The notes under the pieces are model-generated. The model saw only the letters and a list, made by a program, of their open reading frames with translations, was not told the DNA's origin and ran no database searches. A DNA stretch of 64,000 nucleotides, from NCBI RefSeq assembly GCF_049801055.1, contig NZ_JBNAGF010000001.1, positions 434,001 to 498,000 on the forward strand. Reading direction: 5' to 3'. Positions 8,476-16,585 of this stretch are shown here, piece after piece (within the stretch, counting starts at the first letter, position 1; every line of letters begins with the position of its first letter). The stretch comes from JBNAGF01 sp049801055 (GTDB lineage Bacteria; Pseudomonadota; Alphaproteobacteria; Rhodobacterales; Rhodobacteraceae). Both the position numbers and the translations under genes were made by a program.

Positions 8476-8892
8476 ATGGATTTCTCACGTCGTGACACCC
8501 TGGGCCTTGCCCTCGGCGCAGCGGCCCTGACCGTGCTGCCCCTGCGGGTGAACGCTGCGACCGATGACATGATCGCCGAATTCACCGGCGGTGCCGACAT
8601 GGCCGAGGGCGGTGTGACCCTGACTGCCCCTGAAATCGCCGAGAATGGCAATACGGTTCCGATCGAAGTGGCCGCCCCCGGCGCCTCGGCGATCATGCTG
8701 CTGGCCACCGGCAATCCGACACCGGGCGTTGCCACGTTCAACTTTGGCGAACTGGCCGCCGTGCAGGCCGCGTCGACCCGGATCCGTCTGGCGGGCACAC
8801 AGGATGTTGTGGCCATCGCCAAACTCGCCGACGGAAGTTTTGCCAAGGCCAGCTCGACCGTGAAAGTGACCATCGGGGGCTGCGGCGGCTGA
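8476..8892 (+). CDS. soxY: SoxY, sulfur carrier subunit
   Basis: This 138-residue protein carries the pathway intermediates. Substrates are attached to the cysteine of the C-terminal swinging arm GGCGG (Cys136). A twin-arginine signal (SRRDTLGLALG) marks export by Tat, usual for SoxY, which is exported as a complex with the signal-less SoxZ. The mature part is an immunoglobulin-like beta sandwich, by family. A strong AAGGAG ribosome binding site precedes the ATG, and soxZ follows after 42 bases. Confidence 0.95.
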   Translation: MDFSRRDTLGLALGAAALTVLPLRVNAATDDMIAEFTGGADMAEGGVTLTAPEIAENGNTVPIEVAAPGASAIMLLATGNPTPGVATFNFGELAAVQAASTRIRLAGTQDVVAIAKLADGSFAKASSTVKVTIGGCGG

Positions 8893-8934
8893 TTGCCGCC
8901 CTGACCACGACCCGAGACCAAGGAGAATTCAGAC

Positions 8935-9264
8935 ATGGCATCCGGAGTTAAACCCCGCGTCAAAGTCCCGAAAACCGCCGCTGCCGGCGAGGCGATCACG
9001 ATCAAAACCCTGATCAGTCACAAGATGGAAAGCGGCCAGCGCAAGGACAAAGAAGGCAACCTGATCCCGCGCTCGATCATCAACCGCTTCACCTGCGAGT
9101 TCAACGGCAAGACCGTTCTCGATGTGACGATGGAACCGGCGATTTCGACCAACCCGTACTTCCAGTTCGAGGCCACTGTGCCCGAGGCAGGTGACTTTGT
9201 TTTCACCTGGTACGACGACGACGGTTCGGTCTACGACGCCAAGAAATCGGTCGCGATTGCCTGA
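8935..9264 (+). CDS. soxZ: SoxZ, partner of the SoxY sulfur carrier
   Basis: This 109-residue beta-sandwich protein has no signal peptide and forms the SoxYZ heterodimer, presumably travelling through Tat with SoxY. Recognisable family segments are PRVKVPKTAAAGE, KTLISHKMESGQRKD, IPRSIINRFTCEFNG and FVFTWYDDDG. The length is normal for the family. The ATG is preceded by AAGGAG. Confidence 0.95.
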   Translation: MASGVKPRVKVPKTAAAGEAITIKTLISHKMESGQRKDKEGNLIPRSIINRFTCEFNGKTVLDVTMEPAISTNPYFQFEATVPEAGDFVFTWYDDDGSVYDAKKSVAIA

Positions 9265-9340
9265 CCCCGAAAGGCAGACCTCGTGCCTTGTTCCGGCCTT
9301 CGGGCCGGGGTGGGGCCAACCACCCAAGGGAGGAAATGGG

Positions 9341-10192
9341 ATGAATTACAAGGCAATGACCGCAATTGCCATTTTGGCTGCGGCGCCTCTTTCGGCGATG
9401 GCTGGCGCTGATGACGACAAGTTGGTTGTCAATGACGAGATCGAGATGGTTACCAAGACCGCCGCGCCGGCGCATCTGGCGGATGCAGTCGATGAGGTGA
9501 TGTCGGGCTGGCATTTTCGCTCGGACGAAACACAGGCCCTGCAGATGGATGATTTCGATAACCCGGCCATGGTTTTTGTCGATCAGGCCATGGAGCAGTG
9601 GGAAGCCGTTGAGGGCGAGGCCGGCAAGTCGTGCGCTTCATGCCACGACAGCGTCGAGGACAGCATGAAGGGCGTCCGTGCCGTCTATCCCAAGTGGAAT
9701 GACGAGCGTGAGCAGGTCTATACGATGGCCATGCAGATCAACGATTGCCGCGAGAACGGCATGAAGGCCAAAAAGTGGAAGTATACCGGTGGTGACATGG
9801 CTTCGATGGAAGCCCTGATCTCGGTGCAGTCTCGCGGCATGCCTGTGAACGTGGCGATCGACGGCCCGGCCGAGGCCACGTGGGAAGATGGCAAGGAGCT
9901 CTACTACACACGCACCGGTCAGCTGGATCTCAGCTGCGCATCTTGCCACGAAGAAAACTATGGCAACATGATCCGCGCTGACCATCTGAGCCAAGGGCAG
10001 ATCAACGGGTTTCCGACCTATCGGTTGAAGAACGCCAAGATCAACACAGTCCACGCACGCTTCAAGGGTTGTGTCCGCGATACACGCGCCGAGACGTTCA
10101 AGCCCGGAAGCCCGGATTTCGTAGCGCTTGAACTGTATGTTGCCTCGCGCGGCAATGGCCTGTCGGTCGAAGGACCTTCTGTCCGCAACTAA
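9341..10192 (+). CDS. soxA: SoxA, dihaem cytochrome c subunit of SoxAX
   Basis: This is the catalytic subunit of SoxAX (283 residues), which forms the initial cysteine S-thiosulfonate on SoxY. A signal peptide ends near residue 22. Two haem sites are present, CASCH at 98-102 and CASCH at 199-203, so this is the dihaem form. FKGCVRDTR supplies Cys244, corresponding to the persulfide-modified haem ligand at the active site. The start is fixed by AAGGGAGG upstream of 9341, and the in-frame extension to 9191 overlaps soxZ. A hairpin follows the stop codon, so soxXYZA may be a separate transcript from soxB. Confidence 0.94.
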   Translation: MNYKAMTAIAILAAAPLSAMAGADDDKLVVNDEIEMVTKTAAPAHLADAVDEVMSGWHFRSDETQALQMDDFDNPAMVFVDQAMEQWEAVEGEAGKSCASCHDSVEDSMKGVRAVYPKWNDEREQVYTMAMQINDCRENGMKAKKWKYTGGDMASMEALISVQSRGMPVNVAIDGPAEATWEDGKELYYTRTGQLDLSCASCHEENYGNMIRADHLSQGQINGFPTYRLKNAKINTVHARFKGCVRDTRAETFKPGSPDFVALELYVASRGNGLSVEGPSVRN

Positions 10193-10196
10193 ACTT

Positions 10197-10228
10197 GAAA
10201 CCCCGTGCCGCAACCGGCTCGGGGTTTC
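10197..10228 (+). terminator. Hairpin between soxA and soxB
   Basis: GAAACCCCG (10197-10205) pairs with CGGGGTTTC (10220-10228), and the inner loop adds GCCG/CGGC. It starts 4 bases after the soxA stop. There is no real T-run, so it may act as a weak terminator or an mRNA-stabilising end rather than a full stop. Confidence 0.5.
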
Positions 10229-10240
10229 CTGCATAGATAA

Positions 10241-10258
10241 AATTCAAACATGCGAATA
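10241..10258. promoter_or_regulatory. Candidate SoxR operator upstream of soxB
   Basis: AATTCAA-ACAT-GCGAATA matches the repeat AATTCAC-N4-GTGAATT at 6 of 7 in the left arm and 5 of 7 in the right. It lies between the soxA hairpin and the soxB start at 10291, which is consistent with an internal promoter. Confidence 0.5.
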
Positions 10259-10290
10259 TGTCGCATCTTAAATCGGGAAAGCTGATCCAG

Positions 10291-11994
10291 ATGATCTCGC
10301 GTCGTGATTTTCTACAGGTCTCCATGGCAGCCTCGGCCCTTGTCGGGGCGTCGGGCTTCGGCAACTGGGCGCGGCTCGCTGCGCAACAATCGCTAACGCA
10401 GGATCAGCTGCTAGAGTTCGACACGTTCGGCAACATCAGCCTGATCCACATCACTGACATTCACGCCCAGCTCAAGCCGATTTTCTTTCGCGAACCCGAA
10501 GTGAACCTGGGGGTTGGTCCCGCAAAGGGGCAGATGCCCCATGTCACCGGCGCGGATTTCCGCAAGGCTTACGGGATCGCCGACGGGTCGCCCTCGCATT
10601 ACGCGCTGACGTATGATGACTTCTCGTCGCTGGCCAGGGGTTATGGCCGGGTCGGCGGGCTGGATCGTGTGGCCACCATAATCAACGCCATCCGCGCGGA
10701 TCGTCCGGATGCGCTGCTGTTTGACGGCGGAGACACATGGCACGGCTCTTACACATGCCATCACACCCAAGGCCAGGACATGGTCAACGTGATGAACGCT
10801 CTGAAGCCGGACGCGATGACTTTCCATTGGGAGTTCACGCTGGGATCGGACCGGGTGAACGAGATCGTCGAGGGGCTCCCCTTTGCGGCGCTGGGCCAGA
10901 ACATCTTTGACGCCGAGTGGGACGAGCCAGCCGAACTGTTCAAACCCTACAAATTCTTTGACAGAGGCGGGGCCAAAGTGGCCGTGATCGGTCAGGCTTT
11001 CCCTTACATGCCCATCGCCAATCCGCGCTGGATGTTCCCGGAATACAGCTTTGGCATCCGCGACGAGAACATGCAGGCGATGGTGGACGAAGTCCGTGAC
11101 ATGGGGGCCGATGTCGTTGTCGTTCTGTCCCACAACGGATTCGACGTGGACAAGAAGATGGCCGGAGTTGTCAGCGGTATCGACGTGATCCTGTCGGGCC
11201 ATACCCATGACGCGCTGCCCGAACCGGTGCTGGTGGGCCAGACCCATATCATTGCTTCCGGCAGCAATGGCAAATTCGTTTCCCGTGTCGATCTGGACGT
11301 GCGCGACGGCAAGATGATGGGTCTCAAGCACAAGTTGATCCCGATCTTTTCGGACGTGATCGCACCTGACCCGATGATCACCAAACTGATCGACGAGCAG
11401 CGCGCACCCTATGCGGACCAGTTGAAAGAGGTGATCGGCCGCACTGACGAAAACGCGCTGCTCTATCGTCGTGGCAATTTTAACGGCACATGGGACGATC
11501 TGATCTGCGATGCCCTGATTTCCGAGCGCGAGGCGGACATTGCCATGTCGCCCGGCGTGCGCTGGGGGCCGTCGATCCTGCCGGGGCAGGACATCACCCG
11601 CGAGGATATCTGGAACGTTACCTCGATGAGCTATGGCGAAGCCTACCGCACGGAAATGACCGGTGAATTCATCAAGGTGATCCTCGAGGATGTGGCAGAC
11701 AACATCTTCAATCCCGATCCTTACTACCAGCAGGGCGGTGACATGGTGCGCATCGGCGGCATGGGCTACCGCATCGACATCAACAAGCCCGCGGGTGAGC
11801 GGATTTCGGAGATGACATTGCTCAAATCCGGCGAGGCCATTGATCCGGCCAAGACCTACATGGTTGCGGGTTGGGCCAGCGTTAACGAAGGCACCGAAGG
11901 CCCGCCGATCTGGGATGTGGTGGAAAGCCATATTCGCAAACAGGGTACCGTCACCCTTGATCCGAACAACTCGGTCAACGTTGTGGGTGCCTGA
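10291..11994 (+). CDS. soxB: SoxB, dimanganese thiosulfohydrolase
   Basis: This 567-residue periplasmic enzyme hydrolyses the terminal sulfonate from SoxY-bound intermediates as sulfate. It belongs to the 5'-nucleotidase metallophosphoesterase superfamily. Metal-ligand motifs are ITDIHAQL near residue 55, DGGDTWHGS and LSGHTHD. A C-terminal 5'-nucleotidase-like domain follows (YRRGNFNGTWDDLICDAL). A twin-arginine signal SRRDFLQV begins the protein. I start at the ATG at 10291, since SoxB homologues start just before SRRDF. The ATG at 10258 in frame would overlap the putative operator and adds 11 residues. Confidence 0.95.
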   Translation: MISRRDFLQVSMAASALVGASGFGNWARLAAQQSLTQDQLLEFDTFGNISLIHITDIHAQLKPIFFREPEVNLGVGPAKGQMPHVTGADFRKAYGIADGSPSHYALTYDDFSSLARGYGRVGGLDRVATIINAIRADRPDALLFDGGDTWHGSYTCHHTQGQDMVNVMNALKPDAMTFHWEFTLGSDRVNEIVEGLPFAALGQNIFDAEWDEPAELFKPYKFFDRGGAKVAVIGQAFPYMPIANPRWMFPEYSFGIRDENMQAMVDEVRDMGADVVVVLSHNGFDVDKKMAGVVSGIDVILSGHTHDALPEPVLVGQTHIIASGSNGKFVSRVDLDVRDGKMMGLKHKLIPIFSDVIAPDPMITKLIDEQRAPYADQLKEVIGRTDENALLYRRGNFNGTWDDLICDALISEREADIAMSPGVRWGPSILPGQDITREDIWNVTSMSYGEAYRTEMTGEFIKVILEDVADNIFNPDPYYQQGGDMVRIGGMGYRIDINKPAGERISEMTLLKSGEAIDPAKTYMVAGWASVNEGTEGPPIWDVVESHIRKQGTVTLDPNNSVNVVGA

Positions 11995-12033
11995 GCGCCT
12001 GCGGCTGCGGACCGAAGTAACATTTGAACCGTT

Positions 12034-12051
12034 AATTCACGCCAGTGAAAG
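12034..12051. promoter_or_regulatory. Candidate SoxR operator upstream of soxC
   Basis: AATTCAC-GCCA-GTGAAAG matches the repeat at 7 of 7 in the left arm and 5 of 7 in the right. It lies in the 83-base gap between soxB and soxC, ending 26 bases before the soxC ATG. Confidence 0.55.
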
Positions 12052-12077
12052 CAAGAATTTCAGGAGGCAAAACCGAG

Positions 12078-13361
12078 ATGAGTGAGAACTCGAAGAAAAT
12101 TGCCCCGTCGCGCAGGCAGTTTCTGACCGGCGCTGCGGCTGCGGGGGCAGGGGCCGTCGCCGCGGGGGCAGCTAGGGCGGCGGGACCGGACCCGCTGATT
12201 ACAGAACTGCAGGACTGGGCCTCGGGCACCGGCGAAGGTGTTGACGCGACCCCCTATGGCCTTCCCATCGAGTTTGAAAAGGATGTCGTGCGGCGCAACG
12301 TGGAATGGCTGACGGCTGACACGATCAGCTCGATCAACTTTACGCCGATCCACGCACTGGATGGAACGATAACGCCGCAAGGTTGCGCCTTTGAGCGGCA
12401 CCATTCCGGAGCCATCGAGCTGCGCAAAGAAGATTATCGGCTGATGATCAACGGGCTGGTGGATACGCCTCTGGTGTTTACCTATGCCGATCTCGAACGC
12501 TTCCCGCGCGAAAATCACGTTTACTTCTGCGAATGTGCCGCAAATTCGGGCATGGAATGGGCCGGTGCGCAGCTCAACGGCGCACAATTCACCCACGGCA
12601 TGATCCACAACATGGAATACTCAGGGGTTTCCCTACGCACCTTGCTGGAAGAGGCCGGGCTGGGCGCTGCGGGCGACTTCAAGGACAAGTGGGTCTATGT
12701 CGAAGGCGCCGATGCTTCTTCGAATGGCCGCTCGATCCCAATGGAAAAGGCGCTGGATGATGTGCTGGTCGCTTTCAAGGCCAATGGCGAGGCCTTGCGC
12801 ATGGAGCACGGTTATCCTGTGCGCCTCGTGGTGCCGGGTTGGGAAGGCAACATGTGGATCAAGTGGCTGCGCCGGATCGAAGTGACCGATCAGGCGATTG
12901 AAAGCCGCGAGGAGACCTCGAAATACACCGACACGCTGGAAAACGGCGTTAGCCGGAAATGGACGTGGGAGATGGACGCGAAATCCGTCGTCACCTCGCC
13001 CAGCCCGCAATCGCCAATCACTCATGGTCCCGGCCCACTGGTTATCACCGGACTTGCGTGGTCGGGCCGGGGTTCGATAACGGGTGTCGATGTTTCAATC
13101 GATGGCGGTAAGACGTGGCAAGAAGCGCGTCTGGGCGCACCCGGGACAGATAAGGCGCTGACGCGGTTTTACCTCGATATCAACTGGGACGGGTCCGAGA
13201 TGCTGCTGCAAAGCCGTGCCCGCGACAGTTCCGGTTACGTGCAGCCAACCAAAGCGCAGCTGCGCGAAGTGCGCGGATTGAACTCGATCTACCACAACAA
13301 CTCGATCCAGACCTGGTGGGTGAAGGCCAGCGGAGAGGCGGAAAATGTCGAAGTATCGTAA
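12078..13361 (+). CDS. soxC: SoxC, molybdenum sulfane dehydrogenase subunit
   Basis: This 427-residue protein is of the sulfite oxidase family. With SoxD it oxidises the sulfane sulfur left on SoxY in a six-electron step, which lets the organism convert thiosulfate fully to sulfate without storing sulfur. A Tat signal (SRRQFLTG with a long Ala/Gly stretch) is present. The molybdopterin-coordinating cysteine lies in FCECAANSGMEW, and the C-terminal dimerisation domain contains GLAWSGRGSITGVDVSIDGG. AGGAGG precedes the ATG at 12078. The stop overlaps soxD by 17 bases, which suggests translational coupling. Confidence 0.94.
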   Translation: MSENSKKIAPSRRQFLTGAAAAGAGAVAAGAARAAGPDPLITELQDWASGTGEGVDATPYGLPIEFEKDVVRRNVEWLTADTISSINFTPIHALDGTITPQGCAFERHHSGAIELRKEDYRLMINGLVDTPLVFTYADLERFPRENHVYFCECAANSGMEWAGAQLNGAQFTHGMIHNMEYSGVSLRTLLEEAGLGAAGDFKDKWVYVEGADASSNGRSIPMEKALDDVLVAFKANGEALRMEHGYPVRLVVPGWEGNMWIKWLRRIEVTDQAIESREETSKYTDTLENGVSRKWTWEMDAKSVVTSPSPQSPITHGPGPLVITGLAWSGRGSITGVDVSIDGGKTWQEARLGAPGTDKALTRFYLDINWDGSEMLLQSRARDSSGYVQPTKAQLREVRGLNSIYHNNSIQTWWVKASGEAENVEVS

Positions 13362-14400
13362 CCTGATAACCGCATCCGGGCTGGCAATGCTGATGGCCGT
13401 GCCTGCCTTTGCCGAGAAGTATGGCCTTGGCCGTCCGGCTCTGCCCGAGGAAATTGCAGCGTGGGATGTGGATGTCGCCCCCGATGGAGCCGGCCTTCCG
13501 GATGGTTCGGGCGATGTGTTCACCGGTGAGGAAGTCTTTGCCGAGAAATGCGCCATCTGCCACGGCGATTTCGCCGAAGGCGTGGACAATTGGCCCAAGC
13601 TGGCCGGTGGCATGGGCACGCTGGACCATGACGACCCGCTAAAAACGGTGGGGTCCTACTGGCCCTATCTGTCAACCACTTGGGACTACGTGAACCGCTC
13701 GATGCCCTTTGGCGCGGCGCAGACACTATCGGCCGACGAAGTTTATGCGATCGTTGCCTATATCCTCTATTCCAACGATCTGGTGGATGATGAGTTCGAG
13801 TTGTCGAAGGAAACCTTCTTCGATGTCGAGATGCCCAATGCCGAGGGGTTCATCATTGATGACCGAACCACCAGCGAGGCGCATTTCTGGACCGACGCGC
13901 CCTGCATGGAGAACTGCAAGGAAAGCGTCGAGATCACCATGCGCGCAATGGTTCTGGATGTGACGCCGGAAGAAACCAATGAAGCAGCCGCGGCAGCACC
14001 GGCGGACGAGGCCAAAGCCGAGGAGCCGGTTTCAGAACCGGCGGCAGAAGCGGCGCCCGTGCAGGAGGCCGCTCTTGACCCGGAATTGGTGGCCAAGGGT
14101 GAGAAGACCTTCAAGAAGTGCAAGGCCTGCCATCAGGTGGGGGACGGGGCCAAAAACAAGACCGGCCCGATCCTCAATGGGATTGTCGGTGCCCCCGTTG
14201 GGCAGGTCGGTGGCTTCAAATACTCCAAGCCGATGAAGGCTGCTGCCGAAGGTGGGTTGGTCTGGGACGAGGCTGAACTGGCGGCCTTTCTTACCAAGCC
14301 AAAGGCATACATGAAGGGCACCAAGATGTCCTTTGCCGGTCTCAAGAAAGACGGGGATGTCGAAGCCGTCATCGCCTATCTGAAGTCCTATGCGCAGTAG
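13345..14400 (+). CDS. soxD: SoxD, dihaem cytochrome c subunit of sulfane dehydrogenase
   Basis: This 351-residue electron-accepting partner of SoxC has a signal peptide ending near residue 23 (VPAFA). Two cytochrome c domains carry CAICH at 69-73 and CKACH at 259-263. They are joined by an Ala/Glu/Pro-rich linker at about residues 210-250, as in other SoxD proteins. The second domain resembles class I cytochrome c (GPILNGIVGAPVG, KYSKPMK). It overlaps soxC by 17 bases and soxE by 11, so soxCDE behave as a translationally coupled block. Confidence 0.93.
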   Translation: MSKYRNLITASGLAMLMAVPAFAEKYGLGRPALPEEIAAWDVDVAPDGAGLPDGSGDVFTGEEVFAEKCAICHGDFAEGVDNWPKLAGGMGTLDHDDPLKTVGSYWPYLSTTWDYVNRSMPFGAAQTLSADEVYAIVAYILYSNDLVDDEFELSKETFFDVEMPNAEGFIIDDRTTSEAHFWTDAPCMENCKESVEITMRAMVLDVTPEETNEAAAAAPADEAKAEEPVSEPAAEAAPVQEAALDPELVAKGEKTFKKCKACHQVGDGAKNKTGPILNGIVGAPVGQVGGFKYSKPMKAAAEGGLVWDEAELAAFLTKPKAYMKGTKMSFAGLKKDGDVEAVIAYLKSYAQ

Positions 14401-15130
14401 GGTTTCCCGCATCGTTGGATCCGCGGGGTTGGCACTGGCTGCGTTTTGCGCGCCGGCCGCCGCCGAGGAGCATGCGGCGAGCATTGGCGACATCGAGCGT
14501 GGCGAAAGGGTGTTTCAGCAGAAATGCGGAAGCTGCCACGCAATCGGGGACGGTGCCGCCCATGGCACCGAGCCGGGCACCGGGCCGCATCTGAACAATA
14601 TCTTTGACCGCACGATCGCCCAGTTCGACGATTTCACCTATTCCGAGGGGATCTATCGAGCTCGGCGCGATGGCATGGTCTGGGATCTAGAGCATCTCGA
14701 TGCCTACCTGACAAATCCCAAGTTGTTGGTCTCTGGCACCAACATGGATTTTCGCGGGATGGATGACCCAGTAGAACGCGGCGATGTTCTGGCCTATCTA
14801 CGCGGATTTTCATCCAACCCGCAGGACATTCCCGAAGCGGCGCCAACGGCGTTGAAGCAGGATGTGGAACTTGATGCCGATATTTTAGCCATCGTCGGTG
14901 ACCCGGAATACGGCGAGTACTTGTCGACCGAATGCGTCACCTGTCACCAGACCAGTGGGGACTACGACGGAATTCCGGCAATTACAGGCTGGTATGCAGA
15001 AGACTTCGTCCTCGCGATGCATGCGTACAAGCGGAAGATCCGGGTGCATCCGGTCATGCAGATGATGGCGGGGCGGCTGTCAGACGAGGAAATTGCTGCT
15101 TTGGCAGCCTATTTTGGCGCGCTGGAGTGA
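14390..15130 (+). CDS. soxE: SoxE, dihaem cytochrome c
   Basis: This 246-residue periplasmic cytochrome has a signal peptide (residues 1-25) and two haem sites, CGSCH at 46-50 and CVTCH at 182-186. The first domain resembles mitochondrial-type class I cytochrome c (GPHLNNIFDRTIAQ, YSEGIYRARRDG, LVSGTNMDFRGM). The second resembles the small cytochrome subunit of flavocytochrome c sulfide dehydrogenase. SoxE and SoxF together resemble that enzyme and pair with each other in Paracoccus-type clusters. They are not essential for reconstituted thiosulfate oxidation in vitro. Confidence 0.88.
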   Translation: MRSRVSRIVGSAGLALAAFCAPAAAEEHAASIGDIERGERVFQQKCGSCHAIGDGAAHGTEPGTGPHLNNIFDRTIAQFDDFTYSEGIYRARRDGMVWDLEHLDAYLTNPKLLVSGTNMDFRGMDDPVERGDVLAYLRGFSSNPQDIPEAAPTALKQDVELDADILAIVGDPEYGEYLSTECVTCHQTSGDYDGIPAITGWYAEDFVLAMHAYKRKIRVHPVMQMMAGRLSDEEIAALAAYFGALE

Positions 15131-15171
15131 TCCCTGAGGCGCGAGACACTTTTCTTTGGGAGGAACACAAT

Positions 15172-16434
15172 ATGACAATGAACAGACGTGGATTTCTGGG
15201 CGTCACGGTCGGTACGGCTGCGGCACTGTCGGCCCCGATGGTGCTGGGTGCGGGTAAACCTCGCGTCGTGGTGATCGGCGGCGGCGCCGGAGGGGCCACA
15301 GCAGCTCGCCACATCGCCAAGGGTTCAAAGGGCGCAATCGACGTTACGCTCGTCGAGCCAACCCGGACCTACTACACCTGCTTTTTCTCAAACCTCTATA
15401 TCGGTGGCTTCCGAGAACTGAATTCGATTGCTCACAGCTATGGCAAGCTGGCATCGGAATACGGAATCAATGTGGTGCATGACTGGGCGGTGGGGATTGA
15501 CCGTGATGCCCGGACAGTCACCCTCGCAGGCGGTGCGATGCTGCCTTATGATCGACTGATCCTGTCGCCCGGCATTGACTTTGTCGAAGGCGCGGTCGAG
15601 GGCTGGGATGTTTCGGCGCAGAACAAGATGCCCCATGCTTACAAGGCCGGGTCGCAGTCCGAGCTGCTCAAGGCGCAGATCGAGGCCATGCCCGAAGGTG
15701 GAACCTTTGCCATGGTTGCCCCGCCGAACCCGTTCCGCTGCCCGCCCGGCCCGTACGAGAGGGTCTCGATGGTGGCGCATGTGCTGAAACAGAAGAACCC
15801 GACCGCCAAGATCATCGTAGCCGATCCCAAGCCCAAATTCTCCAAGATGGCCCTGTTCCAGGAGGGTTGGGGCACGCATTACGACGGAATGATCGACTGG
15901 ATTGGTCCGGATTTTGGTGGCGACGTGGTTTCGGTTGACCCCGAAGCGATGACTGTCACGATCGACGGAGAAGAAACCAAGGTCGATGCCTGCAACGTGA
16001 TCCCGGCGATGAAGGCAGGCCGGATCTGCGAACTGGCGGGCATCACCGACGGCAACTGGGCACCGGTCGACGGGCGCACCATGCAGAGTCGGATGGACGA
16101 GAACATCCACGTATTGGGTGACGCCAGCGCGCAGGGCGACATGCCGAAATCTGGATTCTCGGCCAATTCGCAGGCCAAGGTGGCAGCAATGGCGGTGCGG
16201 TCGGCCCTGACCGGATCAAAGATGTTCCCGGCCAAGTTCTCCAACACCTGCTGGTCGCTTATCGGTACCGAAGACGGCGTGAAAGTCGGGGCGACCTACG
16301 AGGCAACTGAGGAGAAGATCGCCAAGGTCGACGGTTTCATCAGCCAGACCGGCGAAAACGCCGAACTGCGGGCCGCCACCTACGAGGAGAGCATCGGCTG
16401 GTATGCCGGAATTACCAGCGACATGTTCGGCTAA
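15172..16434 (+). CDS. soxF: SoxF, flavocytochrome c sulfide dehydrogenase-like flavoprotein
   Basis: This 420-residue FAD protein is homologous to the flavin subunit of flavocytochrome c sulfide dehydrogenase. It has a twin-arginine-like signal (NRRGFLGVTVG), a Rossmann motif VVVIGGGAGGATAARHI, and two cysteines characteristic of the family in YTCFFSN and FRCPPGPYER. The C-terminal FCSD-type flavin domain contains SANSQAKVAAMAVR and FSNTCWSLIGTEDGVKVG. The ATG at 15172 follows GGGAGG; the frame is open further upstream but that part overlaps soxE. It ends the sox cluster and is followed by a hairpin before the convergent regulator. Confidence 0.9.
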   Translation: MTMNRRGFLGVTVGTAAALSAPMVLGAGKPRVVVIGGGAGGATAARHIAKGSKGAIDVTLVEPTRTYYTCFFSNLYIGGFRELNSIAHSYGKLASEYGINVVHDWAVGIDRDARTVTLAGGAMLPYDRLILSPGIDFVEGAVEGWDVSAQNKMPHAYKAGSQSELLKAQIEAMPEGGTFAMVAPPNPFRCPPGPYERVSMVAHVLKQKNPTAKIIVADPKPKFSKMALFQEGWGTHYDGMIDWIGPDFGGDVVSVDPEAMTVTIDGEETKVDACNVIPAMKAGRICELAGITDGNWAPVDGRTMQSRMDENIHVLGDASAQGDMPKSGFSANSQAKVAAMAVRSALTGSKMFPAKFSNTCWSLIGTEDGVKVGATYEATEEKIAKVDGFISQTGENAELRAATYEESIGWYAGITSDMFG

Positions 16435-16452
16435 TCCGCCCTTAGCCCCTTA

Positions 16453-16479
16453 GCCTGTTGCCTCGGCGGGACAACAGGC
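16453..16479 (+). terminator. Hairpin after soxF
   Basis: GCCTGTTG (16453-16460) and CAACAGGC (16472-16479) form a perfect 8-base stem with an 11-base loop, 18 bases after the soxF stop. There is no T-run. It is the likely 3' end of the sox transcript, between two converging genes. Confidence 0.5.
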
Positions 16480-16585
16480 AATCCGTCCCTGACCCGATAA
16501 TGCGTTTTCATATGCTGTTGCTTTCGGGTCAGGGGCAATTCCTGACGTTCAAAGAACTGTGCGATCCGCCAAAACGCGTCCGGCT

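Noticed and set aside
10411..11931. 506-codon leftward frame antisense to soxB
   Set aside because: soxB is clearly real and conserved. The antisense frame is His/Val-rich mirror sequence with no motifs.
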